The notes beneath the pieces were generated by a model. That model was not told where the DNA came from and searched no databases. It worked only from the letters and a program-made list of their open reading frames with translations. Below are positions 16,566 to 25,126 of a DNA stretch of 64,000 nucleotides, in pieces; within the stretch, counting starts at the first letter, position 1; each line of letters starts with the position of its first letter. Both the position numbers and the translations under genes were made by a program. The DNA comes from an uncultured Dehalococcoidia bacterium (GTDB taxonomy: Bacteria; Chloroflexota; Dehalococcoidia; Lucifugimonadales; UBA1123): positions 1,043,228 to 1,107,227 of the forward strand of contig CATOSI010000002.1 of NCBI GenBank assembly GCA_951812505.1, read 5' to 3'.

Positions 16566-17579
16566 TCAGGCGTACACGTGCTTGTAGAAGTCATTGACTT
16601 TCGGGTATGGGGCGGACTCGACGGCGTCGGTGGCCTCGTTGACTGTGGTGCGGGCGTCGCGATTGAATTCTTCCTCTAGTTCGTCGGTCAGGACGCCGAT
16701 GTCTCGGAGTTGTTCGGAGAGTATCTTGAGAGGGTCGCGCTTGCGGGCTTCTTCAAGCTCTTCGCGAGGGCGGTAGCGGGTGTCGTCGTCGTCGGAGGTG
16801 TGGGGCAGGTAGCGCTCGACGTGGGCCTCGATGAGGGTCGGACCCTGACCTGAGCGAGCGCGGCGGGCGGCCTCGGAGGTCGCCTCGTACACGGCGACGA
16901 TGTCGCAGCCATCCACCTCTATTCCGGGCATTCCGTATCCCTCGGCTCGGGAGGCGATGCTGTCCACAGCCATCTGCTTGGATATGGGCACGGATATAGC
17001 GTACTTGTTGTTTTCGCAGAAGAAGATGACGGGCAGGTCGTGAATGGCGGCGAAGTTCATGGCCTCGTGACAGTCGCCGACGCTGGACGCGCCGTCGCCG
17101 AAGTAGGTTATGACGATTCCGTCGTCGCCGCGCATCTTATTGGCGAGGGCAGCTCCAACGGCCTGGGGGATGTGCGTTCCGACGACGTTGGATATATTCA
17201 CGAGTCCGATGCTGGGATACGCCCCGTGGGTTGGGAATTGTCGCGCTCCGCTGAGGGGTTCACCCTCCTTGGCGAGGAAGCCAGACATTATCTCGACGGG
17301 CGTCATACCGAGCATGAGCATCACGGCGAGGTCGCGGTAGTAGATGTAGAACTGGTCCTTGCCCTTCTCCAAGGCGGACACGCTGCCGATCTGCCCAGCC
17401 TCGTGCCCCTGGGAGGATGCTACGATGGCGGCCTTGCCCTGCCGGTTGAGCATCCAGATGCGCTCGTCGAGGGTGCGGACGAGGGTCATCTGGCGGTACA
17501 TCTCCAGCAGATCGGCGTCGGACAGCCGAGCGCCGGTCATCGCATCTGCGGGGATAATTCCAATGTCAGCGTCCGCCAT
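16566..17579 (-). CDS. 2-oxoacid dehydrogenase E1 alpha subunit
   Basis: Thiamine-diphosphate-binding alpha subunit of an alpha2beta2 E1 (337 residues). The cofactor motif runs from GDGASSVGDCHEAMNF near residue 165 to FFCENNKY. RTLDERIWMLNRQGKA and SSQGHEAGQIG near the N-terminus place it in the branched-chain/acetoin/pyruvate E1 group. ATG at 17579 is preferred over the in-frame start two codons earlier because AGAGG lies 7 nt before it. First gene of the E1alpha-E1beta-E2 operon; the 128-bp gap to E1beta contains a family B repeat. Confidence 0.92.
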   Translation of the reverse strand: MADADIGIIPADAMTGARLSDADLLEMYRQMTLVRTLDERIWMLNRQGKAAIVASSQGHEAGQIGSVSALEKGKDQFYIYYRDLAVMLMLGMTPVEIMSGFLAKEGEPLSGARQFPTHGAYPSIGLVNISNVVGTHIPQAVGAALANKMRGDDGIVITYFGDGASSVGDCHEAMNFAAIHDLPVIFFCENNKYAISVPISKQMAVDSIASRAEGYGMPGIEVDGCDIVAVYEATSEAARRARSGQGPTLIEAHVERYLPHTSDDDDTRYRPREELEEARKRDPLKILSEQLRDIGVLTDELEEEFNRDARTTVNEATDAVESAPYPKVNDFYKHVYA

Positions 17580-17593
17580 GTGCATACCTCTTC

Positions 17594-17638
17594 TGTCAGA
17601 ATCAGGATTTACAGGATTCCAAAATGTTCAGGATGTGA
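17594..17638. repeat. Dispersed repeat, family B
   Basis: GTCAGAATCAGGATTTACAG then GATT and TTCAGGATGTG, upstream of E1alpha. Same type as 16481-16516. Confidence 0.65.
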
Positions 17639-17723
17639 ATGACGAACTCTAACCTGATTCATAGTAATAGCGAATATGGTTGGCCAGCGCTGGTGTTCAT
17701 TATTTCACGGCACAGAGTAATCG

Positions 17724-19271
17724 TCAAAGAGTGGAGCGCAGGTTTTGGATGACTTTGGGAAGTTGGGGGAGGAGGTCGCTCGCGAGCATTCCGGTGTCTC
17801 CGAGGGCGGACCTGACACGCTCCCCTGCCTCGCCGTGGAGGTACACGCCGAGCGAGGCGGCGTCGGCGAGGGGCACGCCCTGTGAGAGCAGGCCGACGAT
17901 TGCACCGGCAAGGACGTCGCCCGTGCCCGCGGTGGCGAGTCCAGGATTCGAGTACGGGGAGAGCATCGAGTTGCCATCCGGGGCGGCAACGACGGTGAAC
18001 GCGCCTTTGAGGATGACGGTCTTGTTCCACGAAGCGGCGGACCGGCGTGCGACTGCGATGCGATCGGAGCGAGCGTCCATTTCAGTCAGGCGAGTCATCT
18101 CGCCGGGATGGGGCGTGAGAATCGAATCGGCGGGCCATTGCTTCCACCAGTCCGATACCTGGGCGAGAGTGTTGAGACCATCAGCGTCGACCACGGTTGG
18201 AGGAAGCTGTGTTTCCGCGAGTAGAAGATCCCTGACCATTTGTCGGGTCTCGGAAGCCTGGCCGAGTCCGCAGCCGACGAGCAGAGCGCTGTACCCTTCT
18301 AGGGAGTCGAGGATGAGTTGGGCGGCGCTATTGGCGACTATTCCGGGGCTGGATTCGGGCAGGGGCAGGAAGGTCGGTTCGATGGCTTTGGAAGCGACGG
18401 ACGGGACGAGGCTTTCAGGAATGGCTATAGTCACCAGTCCGGCTCCGACGCGACCGGCGGCGCTTGCGGCGAGATAGGCCGCTCCAAGAAAGTTTCGGGA
18501 GCCGGCGACTATCATGGTGCGTCCGTAGGTGCCCTTGTGGGAGTTGGAGGGACGGGATGGTAGCACGGATGCGGCCCAGCGGTGGTCAATGAGGTCAAGG
18601 TGTACATCGGAGTCGAGGCCGAGAGGGATGCCGATGTCGGCGGTCTCAAGAGCGCCTGTGAAGTCGGCGCCAGGGAACGCGAGGTGTCCGCGCTTGGGGT
18701 AGCCGAGAGATACGGTGACATCGGAGGGGATGCAGGCGTGGTCAACTTCTCCCGTGTCGCAGTCGAGGCCGGTGGGGAGATCCATTGCGAGAAGGTGGAG
18801 TCTGGGGTTGTTTGACCTGGCTTCGTGGAGGGTGGTGAGTATGCCCTTGAACGCTCCTTCTATGGGTCTGGTGCGGCCTGTTCCGAGTATGGCGTCTATT
18901 ACGAGGTGCGAGTATGACAGAGACGCTTTCAGACGGAAGAGACCGGGATCGTTGGGGGCGGAAATGACACTTACGCCAACGTCTATTGCGGCGTCCAGCT
19001 TGGGATCGGGAGTGGCACGCTCTCGGCAGAGGTAGGCGGTGACATCCGCTCCCCAACGCTGGAGGTGTCGGGCGGTGACGAAGCCGTCGGCGCCGTTGTT
19101 GCCAGGGCCGATGAGCGTAAGTATAGGGACGCCCGCGAGAGGCCCCAGCATCCGGCGGGCGGCACGGGCAACGGCGAGACCGGCGTTCTCCATGAGGGTA
19201 TCGGTAGAGACGCCCGCGGTCTCGGAGCGTGCCTCTATTTCTCGCATCTGGTCGGCGGTGACGATTTTCAT
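17724..19271 (-). CDS. nnr: Bifunctional NAD(P)H-hydrate epimerase / ADP-dependent NAD(P)H-hydrate dehydratase
   Basis: Repairs damaged hydrated NADH and NADPH. 515 residues in two fused domains. N-terminal epimerase (1-215): MKIVTADQMREIEARSE, LMENAGLAVARAA and IGPGNNGADGFVTARHL. C-terminal ribokinase-like dehydratase (about 230-515): GSRNFLGAAYLAA, LTPHPGEMTRLTEMD and the nucleotide loop GTGDVLAGAIVGLL. ATG start at 19271. Before the cassette at 19315-22801 entered, glyA probably lay directly upstream on the same strand. A family C repeat occupies the short leader. Confidence 0.95.
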   Translation of the reverse strand: MKIVTADQMREIEARSETAGVSTDTLMENAGLAVARAARRMLGPLAGVPILTLIGPGNNGADGFVTARHLQRWGADVTAYLCRERATPDPKLDAAIDVGVSVISAPNDPGLFRLKASLSYSHLVIDAILGTGRTRPIEGAFKGILTTLHEARSNNPRLHLLAMDLPTGLDCDTGEVDHACIPSDVTVSLGYPKRGHLAFPGADFTGALETADIGIPLGLDSDVHLDLIDHRWAASVLPSRPSNSHKGTYGRTMIVAGSRNFLGAAYLAASAAGRVGAGLVTIAIPESLVPSVASKAIEPTFLPLPESSPGIVANSAAQLILDSLEGYSALLVGCGLGQASETRQMVRDLLLAETQLPPTVVDADGLNTLAQVSDWWKQWPADSILTPHPGEMTRLTEMDARSDRIAVARRSAASWNKTVILKGAFTVVAAPDGNSMLSPYSNPGLATAGTGDVLAGAIVGLLSQGVPLADAASLGVYLHGEAGERVRSALGDTGMLASDLLPQLPKVIQNLRSTL

Positions 19272-19277
19272 TTTGGA

Positions 19278-19305
19278 GTTGTCAGTTGTCAGTTATTAGT
19301 TTTTA
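19278..19305. repeat. Dispersed short repeat, family C
   Basis: AGTTGTCAGTTGTCAGTTATTAG between nnr and the glyA tail copy. Confidence 0.5.
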
Positions 19306-19314
19306 AGTTGGGGA

Positions 19315-19383
19315 TCAGAATTCTATGCCGGGGATGGGGAAGGATTTGGTCATCTGGATGACCTGTTCGCAGACGTGGGACTG
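19315..19383 (-). pseudogene. Displaced 3' end of glyA (second copy), possible attachment-site half
   Basis: Minus strand, in frame: [20 protein letters not shown] then EF and a stop. Intact GlyA ends [20 protein letters not shown] then DY. The DNA at 19322-19383 matches 22740-22801 at 57 of 62 positions. Similarity ends just inside the unit. The two copies are direct repeats enclosing the three-gene cassette, the pattern left by an element that inserts at the 3' end of a gene and restores it. Confidence 0.85.
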
Positions 19384-19407
19384 TGAGTTGCACAGTAGCA
19401 TCACTCA

Positions 19408-20367
19408 TCAGCGTGTAGTTATTTTCCTTCCGACATACACAACATACAGTCGCCCATCGTCAGATACAGGCCATGAAAAATGGACACGCAATAAGTCGCG
19501 ACTTACCTTACCGTGCCATGTGCAGAACAAGTATTTGTCTGGCTGTGTTGGGTGACGAAATGTTAGCTGACTGCGAAAATCACGTTTTTCAGGATCGGAC
19601 GAATCAGAAAATACGGCTCTTTTTCCAGTAAAGTGATTTTCGTACAACTTTCGGCTTTCAGGTGTCCAACGACCAACTCCACTGAGTGATTCTACAAATC
19701 GGTTCAACAGGTCCAACCGACTGACAATACCGTTTACCGCAGAAACTGAGAATGGGCGACCATCTAGGTCCTTGAAGCTGTCTTCCGCAAACGTGAGTCG
19801 TTGAAATCTGTGTCTCGAAACTGCTTCAAGTTCAACCCAAGTTGAAATAGGTGGTTCTACCACTTGCAAAGCAGATTCCAAATCCGAGGGTTGTCTGAAG
19901 TTACTGATCTCAATGTCATTTCTGGTATCCACTTCCCCTTTGGTCACCGTTATCGGCGAAAAGTCCCATTCGGACGGGATAAGGCTAACGACAGCACGTT
20001 CAATTCCAGTCATTGAACAGTACGCCACTTCAGCCAAAGCTGTATCATTCACCAACTCACCATTGCATTCGAACCATTCATTGGGATCGTGTTCAGGTAT
20101 ATCTTCCCAGAAAGGACCCTGTTGTGTGAGCCAAACCAAGAGAGCAACTTTTTCCTCTCTGGAGAATGTCTGGAGTTGCCGAAACACTGATGTGGTTGGA
20201 TTCACCATCCTATTAACGGTATTCCTATGGCAGTGTAGTTCTCGACCAAACTTTCTTGAGATAATCCTCATCTGTTGGATCCGCCCGATGGCAGATCGAA
20301 ATGTTGATGTGTCGTAGAACTGCCCGTGAATTGAGAGATCGTTGAGAATCAAGTCCACGCTATTCAC
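19408..20367 (-). CDS. Unknown protein, third gene of the DUF262/AAA cassette
   Basis: 319 residues, function not recognised. No signal peptide or membrane span. An N-terminal basic helical stretch (RKFGRELHCHRNTVNRMV, about 38-55) could bind nucleic acid. The C-terminus has a distinctive block CTWHGKVSRDLLRVHFSWPV from Cys282, then LYVVYVGRKIT, rich in aromatics, Cys and His. That is what one expects of a conserved effector-like domain, though I cannot name it. The GTG start at 20367 overlaps the AAA stop by 8 nt, so translation is coupled. AT-rich like its partners. Possible effector or nuclease, inferred from position only. Confidence 0.7.
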   Translation of the reverse strand: MNSVDLILNDLSIHGQFYDTSTFRSAIGRIQQMRIISRKFGRELHCHRNTVNRMVNPTTSVFRQLQTFSREEKVALLVWLTQQGPFWEDIPEHDPNEWFECNGELVNDTALAEVAYCSMTGIERAVVSLIPSEWDFSPITVTKGEVDTRNDIEISNFRQPSDLESALQVVEPPISTWVELEAVSRHRFQRLTFAEDSFKDLDGRPFSVSAVNGIVSRLDLLNRFVESLSGVGRWTPESRKLYENHFTGKRAVFSDSSDPEKRDFRSQLTFRHPTQPDKYLFCTWHGKVSRDLLRVHFSWPVSDDGRLYVVYVGRKITTR

Positions 20368-21520
20368 CCCAGCCAGCGAAATAGTTCATGTCCTTGTCGA
20401 ATTGGTCGAAGAAGTCTTCAGGCCATACATCAATGTTTCCCGCACTATCTAATGTTGGACTCAACACCTGCGGTTCATCTTCAGACGGCCTTCTAAAAAA
20501 GTGAATAACTACGTCTCCTGCGGCTATCTTATCCGACTTCACGGCCCTACGAATGCCATTGAGGACGTGGTCGCTATGGGTCTCAACTATGACTTGGCAT
20601 CCTGAATTCGCAGCTTCAGCTAGGAAATGGCCCATAAGAGCTTGACCGGCCGGGTGTAAATGAACTTCGGGGTTTTCGATCAGCAAGACGTTTTCATCGT
20701 TGTACGGCCTAGAGAGGGCGGCGACTATTATCGGAAGAACTTGTGTGATGCCAAAACCGCAGTGAATAGGGCGTAGGAATCCAGTACCGTCCAATACCCT
20801 TATTCCCAACGTTACGGCACTAACGTTGGATACTTGTTGCAAATCAAGCGAACATCCTGGGAAGAATCGAGCTAACCAAGCTTCGGTTTGCCGCAACAAA
20901 GTAGGTACTGTGTCCTGAAGACGCAACTCGCGAGCAACCCTTCTGTCTCGGCTGTTGAACAATACACTAACAGCATTCTCGCCTCGAGGACCAACCAAAT
21001 CTACTGAGTGCCGATCCTCAAGTGAATATAATTCACGTGGCCCCTCTCTTTCAGCCGTAAGGTAGGTCAGATTTAGAATCTGATTGGTCACTCGCCAAGC
21101 AACTTCGTCTTCATATTCTGAGTCAAAAGTGTAAGGCATCAGATGTCGCAGGACAGGTCGAGTTTGGCCTACCTCACCTCCAACCTCCACTCTGTCAACA
21201 GCAAGAGACATATCATCGCGATCTCCTGTGAACACCCACTCGCATGTTTCTCCTGAGTCGATTAGGCCGATACTGAAACTATCTCGACCGTATATCTGGC
21301 TAACAACATCGGGTAGCGTGCCTAATCTAACCACACTCCCATTTAAAATAAGGCGTTCAGCCCACTCGTCATCACGCATTGTTTGATGTAACAATGCAAG
21401 AGATTGAAGAACCGAAGACTTACCAGAAGCATTTGTCCCTGACAATAGTGTTAGAGGCGCAAGTGGAAGTTTTAGCAACTCAAAGCACTTGAATCTCCTA
21501 AGCTCAAGCTGCTCAAGCAC
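20360..21520 (-). CDS. AAA family ATPase, DUF3696/SMC-ABC-like
   Basis: A 386-residue ABC-type ATPase. Starts LEQLELRRFKCFELLKLPL, with Walker A GTNASGKSS at 28-36, a signature-like GFGITQVLP at 255-263, Walker B VLLIENPEVHLHP at 278-290 and switch His in VETHSDHVLN near 315. This is the layout of the OLD/RecF-like ATPases with DUF3696-type tails, common in phage-defence operons. The start is GTG at 21520 behind a perfect AAGGAGG, 8 nt inside the end of the DUF262 gene. A longer in-frame start at 21619 would overlap DUF262 by 107 nt and is unlikely. No nuclease (TOPRIM) domain is visible in it. Confidence 0.88.
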   Translation of the reverse strand: MLEQLELRRFKCFELLKLPLAPLTLLSGTNASGKSSVLQSLALLHQTMRDDEWAERLILNGSVVRLGTLPDVVSQIYGRDSFSIGLIDSGETCEWVFTGDRDDMSLAVDRVEVGGEVGQTRPVLRHLMPYTFDSEYEDEVAWRVTNQILNLTYLTAEREGPRELYSLEDRHSVDLVGPRGENAVSVLFNSRDRRVARELRLQDTVPTLLRQTEAWLARFFPGCSLDLQQVSNVSAVTLGIRVLDGTGFLRPIHCGFGITQVLPIIVAALSRPYNDENVLLIENPEVHLHPAGQALMGHFLAEAANSGCQVIVETHSDHVLNGIRRAVKSDKIAAGDVVIHFFRRPSEDEPQVLSPTLDSAGNIDVWPEDFFDQFDKDMNYFAGWGE

Positions 21521-22625
21521 CGAAAACCTCCTTAAGCATCTCGTGAACCGCTTTGAAACGAGTAGTGACTCTTCTGGTATCGTTTGTACCATAGGTAATT
21601 GCTGAAATGAATTCGTCATCCTTCATCAGGTAGAAAAATGCGGATCGGAGTTTATGAACTTGAGATTCAATTAACTTAGGCTCATATCTGGAAAGCCCAG
21701 TTGACATTACATCCCATAAAGATGCATTAATCACATTTCGGTGCTCCTGGAATTCTGTATGCTTGCGAAAAGCGTGCCTACCAAAAACCTTAAGGTTATT
21801 GGTAAGACCGGTCCGAAACTGGGACGACAGTTCCGAGAGTTCAATCTCTTCCATCTTATTCATACGTGTAAGCGTTTTGGCGAGAAGTTCGTCCATTTCT
21901 CCACGATATTCCTTTAGAGCAAGGAGTTGAAATCCACAGAATCTGTTTACGAACTCACGATCTCGCATCGTAGTGGTTCTTAAGCTTCTTCCGGTGGCAT
22001 CTAAAAACAGCGTCGTGGTTGCCTCTTCTTTGAGAAAACGGGTAGCGGGACCCATATAGAGAGAATTCCGCATTTGTTGCCTTGTCAAGGGTACGCCGCT
22101 GTTTACTCTTTCAAAAATATCCAACCTTGCCCTCTCCGGTGCTTTGGAGTCAATAACATATAGAGTTAGATTGCAGTCTTCGACTCTGTTCTGTAGTTTA
22201 GTAGCAATATCACTAAAATGTTTACCGTTCAACTCCTCTTGATCTTTCAGGCGAAGACGCAACTCATCATCCACAAACCTTCGAAAAGTGGATAAACGCT
22301 GCAATCCGTCAACCACTATCATTCGACCTTGTTCGTCTTCAGCAAGATAAAACACAGGCAATGGTATCCTCATCAGTACTGATTCGATTAGCTTGCTCTG
22401 TTTAGTATCATCCCATATAAAATCTCTTTGAAAATCTGGATCCATTACATATTGCCCTTGTTTTATTCTCCGCAGCACATCATGTACAGTACGGTTCTCA
22501 TTTCGGATTAATACCGTATCGAGTGGATAGTCTCCCCAAGAAGCATCGTCGTCAAAGCCTATACCTTCCGGTTCTTCTTCCAACTCTGGACGTGTCTGTT
22601 CTGTGGTCATCGCCTTCATCTCCAT
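21513..22625 (-). CDS. DUF262-domain protein (ParB/GmrS-like)
   Basis: 370 residues. The DUF262 core is clear: PDFQRDFIW from 63, KLIESVLMRIPLPVFYL, VVDGLQRLSTF from 104 (usual DGQQR, here Leu for the first Gln), and FERVNSGVPLTRQQMRN from 171. DUF262 is the ParB-like NTPase/nucleotide-sensing half of GmrSD-type restriction systems. The DUF1524 HNH nuclease half is absent, so cutting would have to come from another protein. ATG at 22625 with AGGA 7 nt upstream. First gene of the three-gene operon; the 107-bp AT-rich leader has a possible but weak promoter. AT-rich composition and the flanking glyA repeats indicate acquisition. Confidence 0.88.
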   Translation of the reverse strand: MEMKAMTTEQTRPELEEEPEGIGFDDDASWGDYPLDTVLIRNENRTVHDVLRRIKQGQYVMDPDFQRDFIWDDTKQSKLIESVLMRIPLPVFYLAEDEQGRMIVVDGLQRLSTFRRFVDDELRLRLKDQEELNGKHFSDIATKLQNRVEDCNLTLYVIDSKAPERARLDIFERVNSGVPLTRQQMRNSLYMGPATRFLKEEATTTLFLDATGRSLRTTTMRDREFVNRFCGFQLLALKEYRGEMDELLAKTLTRMNKMEEIELSELSSQFRTGLTNNLKVFGRHAFRKHTEFQEHRNVINASLWDVMSTGLSRYEPKLIESQVHKLRSAFFYLMKDDEFISAITYGTNDTRRVTTRFKAVHEMLKEVFGA

Positions 22626-22732
22626 ATCGGATTCCTATCTGAATCTCTGCGAAGAATCTAACATCATCTCAATATCTTTGACAAACTATCAGAGGAACCA
22701 TACTGATTTTAGGTAGGCGGAGTGGTTTGGAT

Positions 22733-23977
22733 TCAGTAGTCTATGCCGGGGATGGGGAAGGACTTGGTCATTTCGATGACCTGTTCGCGGACGCGGGACT
22801 GGGTGTGTTTGCTGCCGATGTCCTGGAGGACTTCGAGGATGAGTCGTCCGACGCGGCGCGTTTCCTCTTCCTTGAAGCCGCGACTTGTAATGGCAGGAGT
22901 GCCAAGCCGGACTCCGCTGGCGGTCCTGGGAGGCTTAGGGTCGTAGGGGATGGCGTTGCGGTTGACGACGATGTTTGCCCTGCCAAGGGCTTCCTCGGCC
23001 TGCCTACCCGTAACATCGAGGGGTCTGAGATCAACGAGGGTCATGTGGTTATCGGTGCCGCCCGCGACGAGTCGAAGGCCGCCCTGGGCAAGTGTGTCGG
23101 CGAGAGCTACGGCGTTTGCCCTGACCTGACGCTGGTACTGGATGAATTCTTCAGTCATCGCCTCGCCGAAGGCGACCGCCTTGGCAGCGATTGTGTGCTC
23201 CATCGGGCCGCCCTGGGCGTTTGGGAAGACGGCGCTGTTGACGGTGCGGGCGTGGCCGGAGTCGGACAGGATCATGCCGCCGCGAGGACCTCTGAGCGTC
23301 TTATGGGTGGTGGAGGTGACGATCTGAGCCTCGCCGACGGGTGAGGGATGCTCTCCGGCGGCCACCAGTCCGGCGATGTGCGCCATGTCCACCATGAGCT
23401 TCGCACCGACCTCGTCGGCAATCTGCCGGAACCGGGGAAAGTCTATGGTGCGGGTGTAGGCGGTCGCGCCGGTCACTATCAGCCTGGGGCGGCTCTCTTT
23501 CGCCTGCCTCTCGACCTCGTCGTAGTCAATGGTCTCGAGTTCCCTGTCCACTGTGTACGACACGAAGTTGTAGAGCTTGGATGAGAAGTTGACCGGGCTG
23601 CCATGCGTCAGGTGGCCGCCGTGATCAAGTCCGAGTCCCATGACGGTATCGCCGGGCTGGAGGGCGGCGAAGTAGGCGGCCATGTTCGCCTGGGCACCCG
23701 CGTGGGGCTGGACGTTGGCGTGCTCTGCGCCAAAGAGTTCCCTGGCGCGGTCTATCGCGAGCTGTTCGACCACATCCACGAACTCGCATCCACCGTAGTA
23801 GCGCCTTCCAGGGTATCCCTCGGCGTACTTGTTGGTGAATACGGAGCCCTGCGCCTCCAGCACGGCCCGGCTGGCGTAGTTCTCGGACGCTATCAGGTTG
23901 ATGTTCTCGCGCTGTCTGCGATTTTCGCTATCTATAGCGTCTGCGACGCGGGGGTCGAGTTCGCGGAGTGTGGTCAT
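22733..23977 (-). CDS. glyA: Serine hydroxymethyltransferase
   Basis: Interconverts serine and glycine with tetrahydrofolate, using pyridoxal phosphate. 414 residues, normal length. The cofactor Lys is K226 in [27 protein letters not shown] and [10 protein letters not shown] are also diagnostic. ATG at 23977 with GGAG 6 nt upstream. The last 62 coding bases before the stop are repeated at 19322-19383. The 3' end now attached to glyA was therefore probably brought in by the cassette, with the native end displaced toward nnr. Composition of the gene itself is host-like. Confidence 0.97.
   Translation of the reverse strand: MTTLRELDPRVADAIDSENRRQRENINLIASENYASRAVLEAQGSVFTNKYAEGYPGRRYYGGCEFVDVVEQLAIDRARELFGAEHANVQPHAGAQANMAAYFAALQPGDTVMGLGLDHGGHLTHGSPVNFSSKLYNFVSYTVDRELETIDYDEVERQAKESRPRLIVTGATAYTRTIDFPRFRQIADEVGAKLMVDMAHIAGLVAAGEHPSPVGEAQIVTSTTHKTLRGPRGGMILSDSGHARTVNSAVFPNAQGGPMEHTIAAKAVAFGEAMTEEFIQYQRQVRANAVALADTLAQGGLRLVAGGTDNHMTLVDLRPLDVTGRQAEEALGRANIVVNRNAIPYDPKPPRTASGVRLGTPAITSRGFKEEETRRVGRLILEVLQDIGSKHTQSRVREQVIEMTKSFPIPGIDY
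22740..22801. repeat. Direct repeat with 19322-19383, 3' end of glyA
   Basis: 62 bp, 5 mismatches to the distal copy, same orientation, 3.4 kb apart. Interpreted as the right attachment half of the DUF262/AAA cassette. Confidence 0.85.
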
Positions 23978-24021
23978 GTGGGTCTCCGGGCGGATTCGCG
24001 GATTTAAGGTGGCGGTGATGT

Positions 24022-24058
24022 CCCCCTCACCCTAGCCCTCTCCCCTGGGGGAGAGGGA
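24022..24058. repeat. Dispersed repeat, family A
   Basis: CCCCTCACCCTAGCCCTCTC then CCCTGGGGGAGAGGG, between hpf and glyA. It is followed by GGGACGCCCACGAGGGACGC, a second small motif seen again near 31680. Confidence 0.75.
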
Positions 24059-24121
24059 ATTGGGACGCCCACGAGGGACGCCCCTACGGGAACTGTAGGT
24101 CCGGTATTCATGGAACAACTG

Positions 24122-24703
24122 CTAGACGAGTTCGGGTTCGATGAGGCCGTAGTCGCCGTCGTTACGGCGGTAGGCGACGTTATATTCGCTTGTGTCGGTG
24201 TTGAAGAACAGGAAGAAGCTGTGTCCGAGCATCTCCATCTGGAGAATAGCGTCCTCGACGGACATTGGGGTCATGGAGAACCGTTTTGTGCGGACGACTT
24301 CTCCGATGTCCTCGATGGCTTCCTCTTCGGCGGATTCAGGCAGTTCTATGATGGCGTCGAGAGGGATGTCGCGCATTCCGGCGCGGTCTCTCCTGCCCTT
24401 CTGTGAGCGATAGACCTTTCCCTTGAAGCGGCGAATCTGCCTGTCCACTATGTCGGTCACGGCGTCCACGGCGGCGAAGAGATTGTCGCCGCTCTCCTGT
24501 CCGCGCAGCGTGTAGCCGCCGATTCTGAGAGTCATCTGCGCGTGAACCTGCTCCCCCGTGGAACGGGAGGAGCGGCGCGAGACTTCGATTTTGGCATCGT
24601 CCATGTTGGGCAGGTGCCGCTGGACACGGTTGAACTTCTTCTGCACGTAGTCCTCGGCGTTCGGGTTGAGATCGAGGTTCCTGGCGTAAATCTTGATGTC
24701 CAC
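24122..24703 (-). CDS. hpf: Ribosome hibernation-promoting factor, long form
   Basis: Binds idle ribosomes and, in the long form, dimerises them. 193 residues in two domains: the S30AE domain (MDIKIYARNLDLNPNAEDYV to about 105) and the C-terminal dimerisation domain (VVRTKRFSMTPMSVEDAILQ, then FFLFFNTDTSEYNVAYRRND). The GTG start at 24703 has a full AAGGAGG 8 nt upstream. A GC stem-loop (24742-24764) and a family D repeat lie in the upstream 400 bp, suggesting regulated expression. Next gene downstream is glyA, 144 bp away. Confidence 0.94.
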   Translation of the reverse strand: MDIKIYARNLDLNPNAEDYVQKKFNRVQRHLPNMDDAKIEVSRRSSRSTGEQVHAQMTLRIGGYTLRGQESGDNLFAAVDAVTDIVDRQIRRFKGKVYRSQKGRRDRAGMRDIPLDAIIELPESAEEEAIEDIGEVVRTKRFSMTPMSVEDAILQMEMLGHSFFLFFNTDTSEYNVAYRRNDGDYGLIEPELV

Positions 24704-24741
24704 TTCAGAAGCCTCCTTTCGTATGGAATCCAGTTAACAAA

Positions 24742-24764
24742 CCCGCGCCGGGAATGGGCGCGGG
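24742..24764 (-). promoter_or_regulatory. GC stem-loop in the hpf leader
   Basis: Stem CCCGCGCC / GGCGCGGG with a 7-nt loop. On the minus strand it is followed by TTTGTTAACT, 38 nt before the hpf start. Could be a weak terminator, an attenuator or an mRNA-stabilising hairpin. Confidence 0.4.
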
Positions 24765-24799
24765 ATGGTATGTCTATAAATTCTAACACAGACGCCTTT

Positions 24800-24824
24800 G
24801 TCTGAATCAGGATTTGCAGGATGA
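24800..24824. repeat. Dispersed repeat, family B
   Basis: GTCTGAATCAGGATTTGCAG then GATG, in the gap upstream of hpf. Confidence 0.6.
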
Positions 24825-24857
24825 GTTGGTTGGTGGTCCTCGATTTTTGTGGTTGCC

Positions 24858-24970
24858 ATATATATTGGTTTATAATTGTACAGGGTGGGAACAGGGGAGT
24901 CACAGGCATGTCCAGGGGACGATTTTGCCCTGAGTTTGCCCTGCGTCGCCCTGCGTTAGCGTGTTTTGAA
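24858..24970 (-). repeat. Long intergenic repeat, copy 2 (family D)
   Basis: Complement matches 12726-12842 in an ordered, diverged way (GCTAACGC, GGGCAAACTC, CCTGTGACT, ACCCTGT, TATAAA). Oriented toward hpf. The remainder of the 24704-25126 gap shows no gene I can support. Confidence 0.5.
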
Positions 24971-25126
24971 ATCTCCGAGGCTTCGATATTCGGTAAATAT
25001 AAATTTGTATTTATGTTTCACTGCTAGAAATTTTGTTCTCTATGGGTATATTGTAGCGCATGGATGGGGTGGCTGTGAACAGAAGTGTGAACGGAGTGAA
25101 CTTCAATGGTCTTGAGAGGAATCGAG

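Noticed and set aside
24742..24764. Hairpin upstream of hpf as a firm rho-independent terminator
   Set aside because: Good stem, but the following T run is only TTTGTT and no gene ends just before it on that strand. Kept only as a possible leader hairpin.
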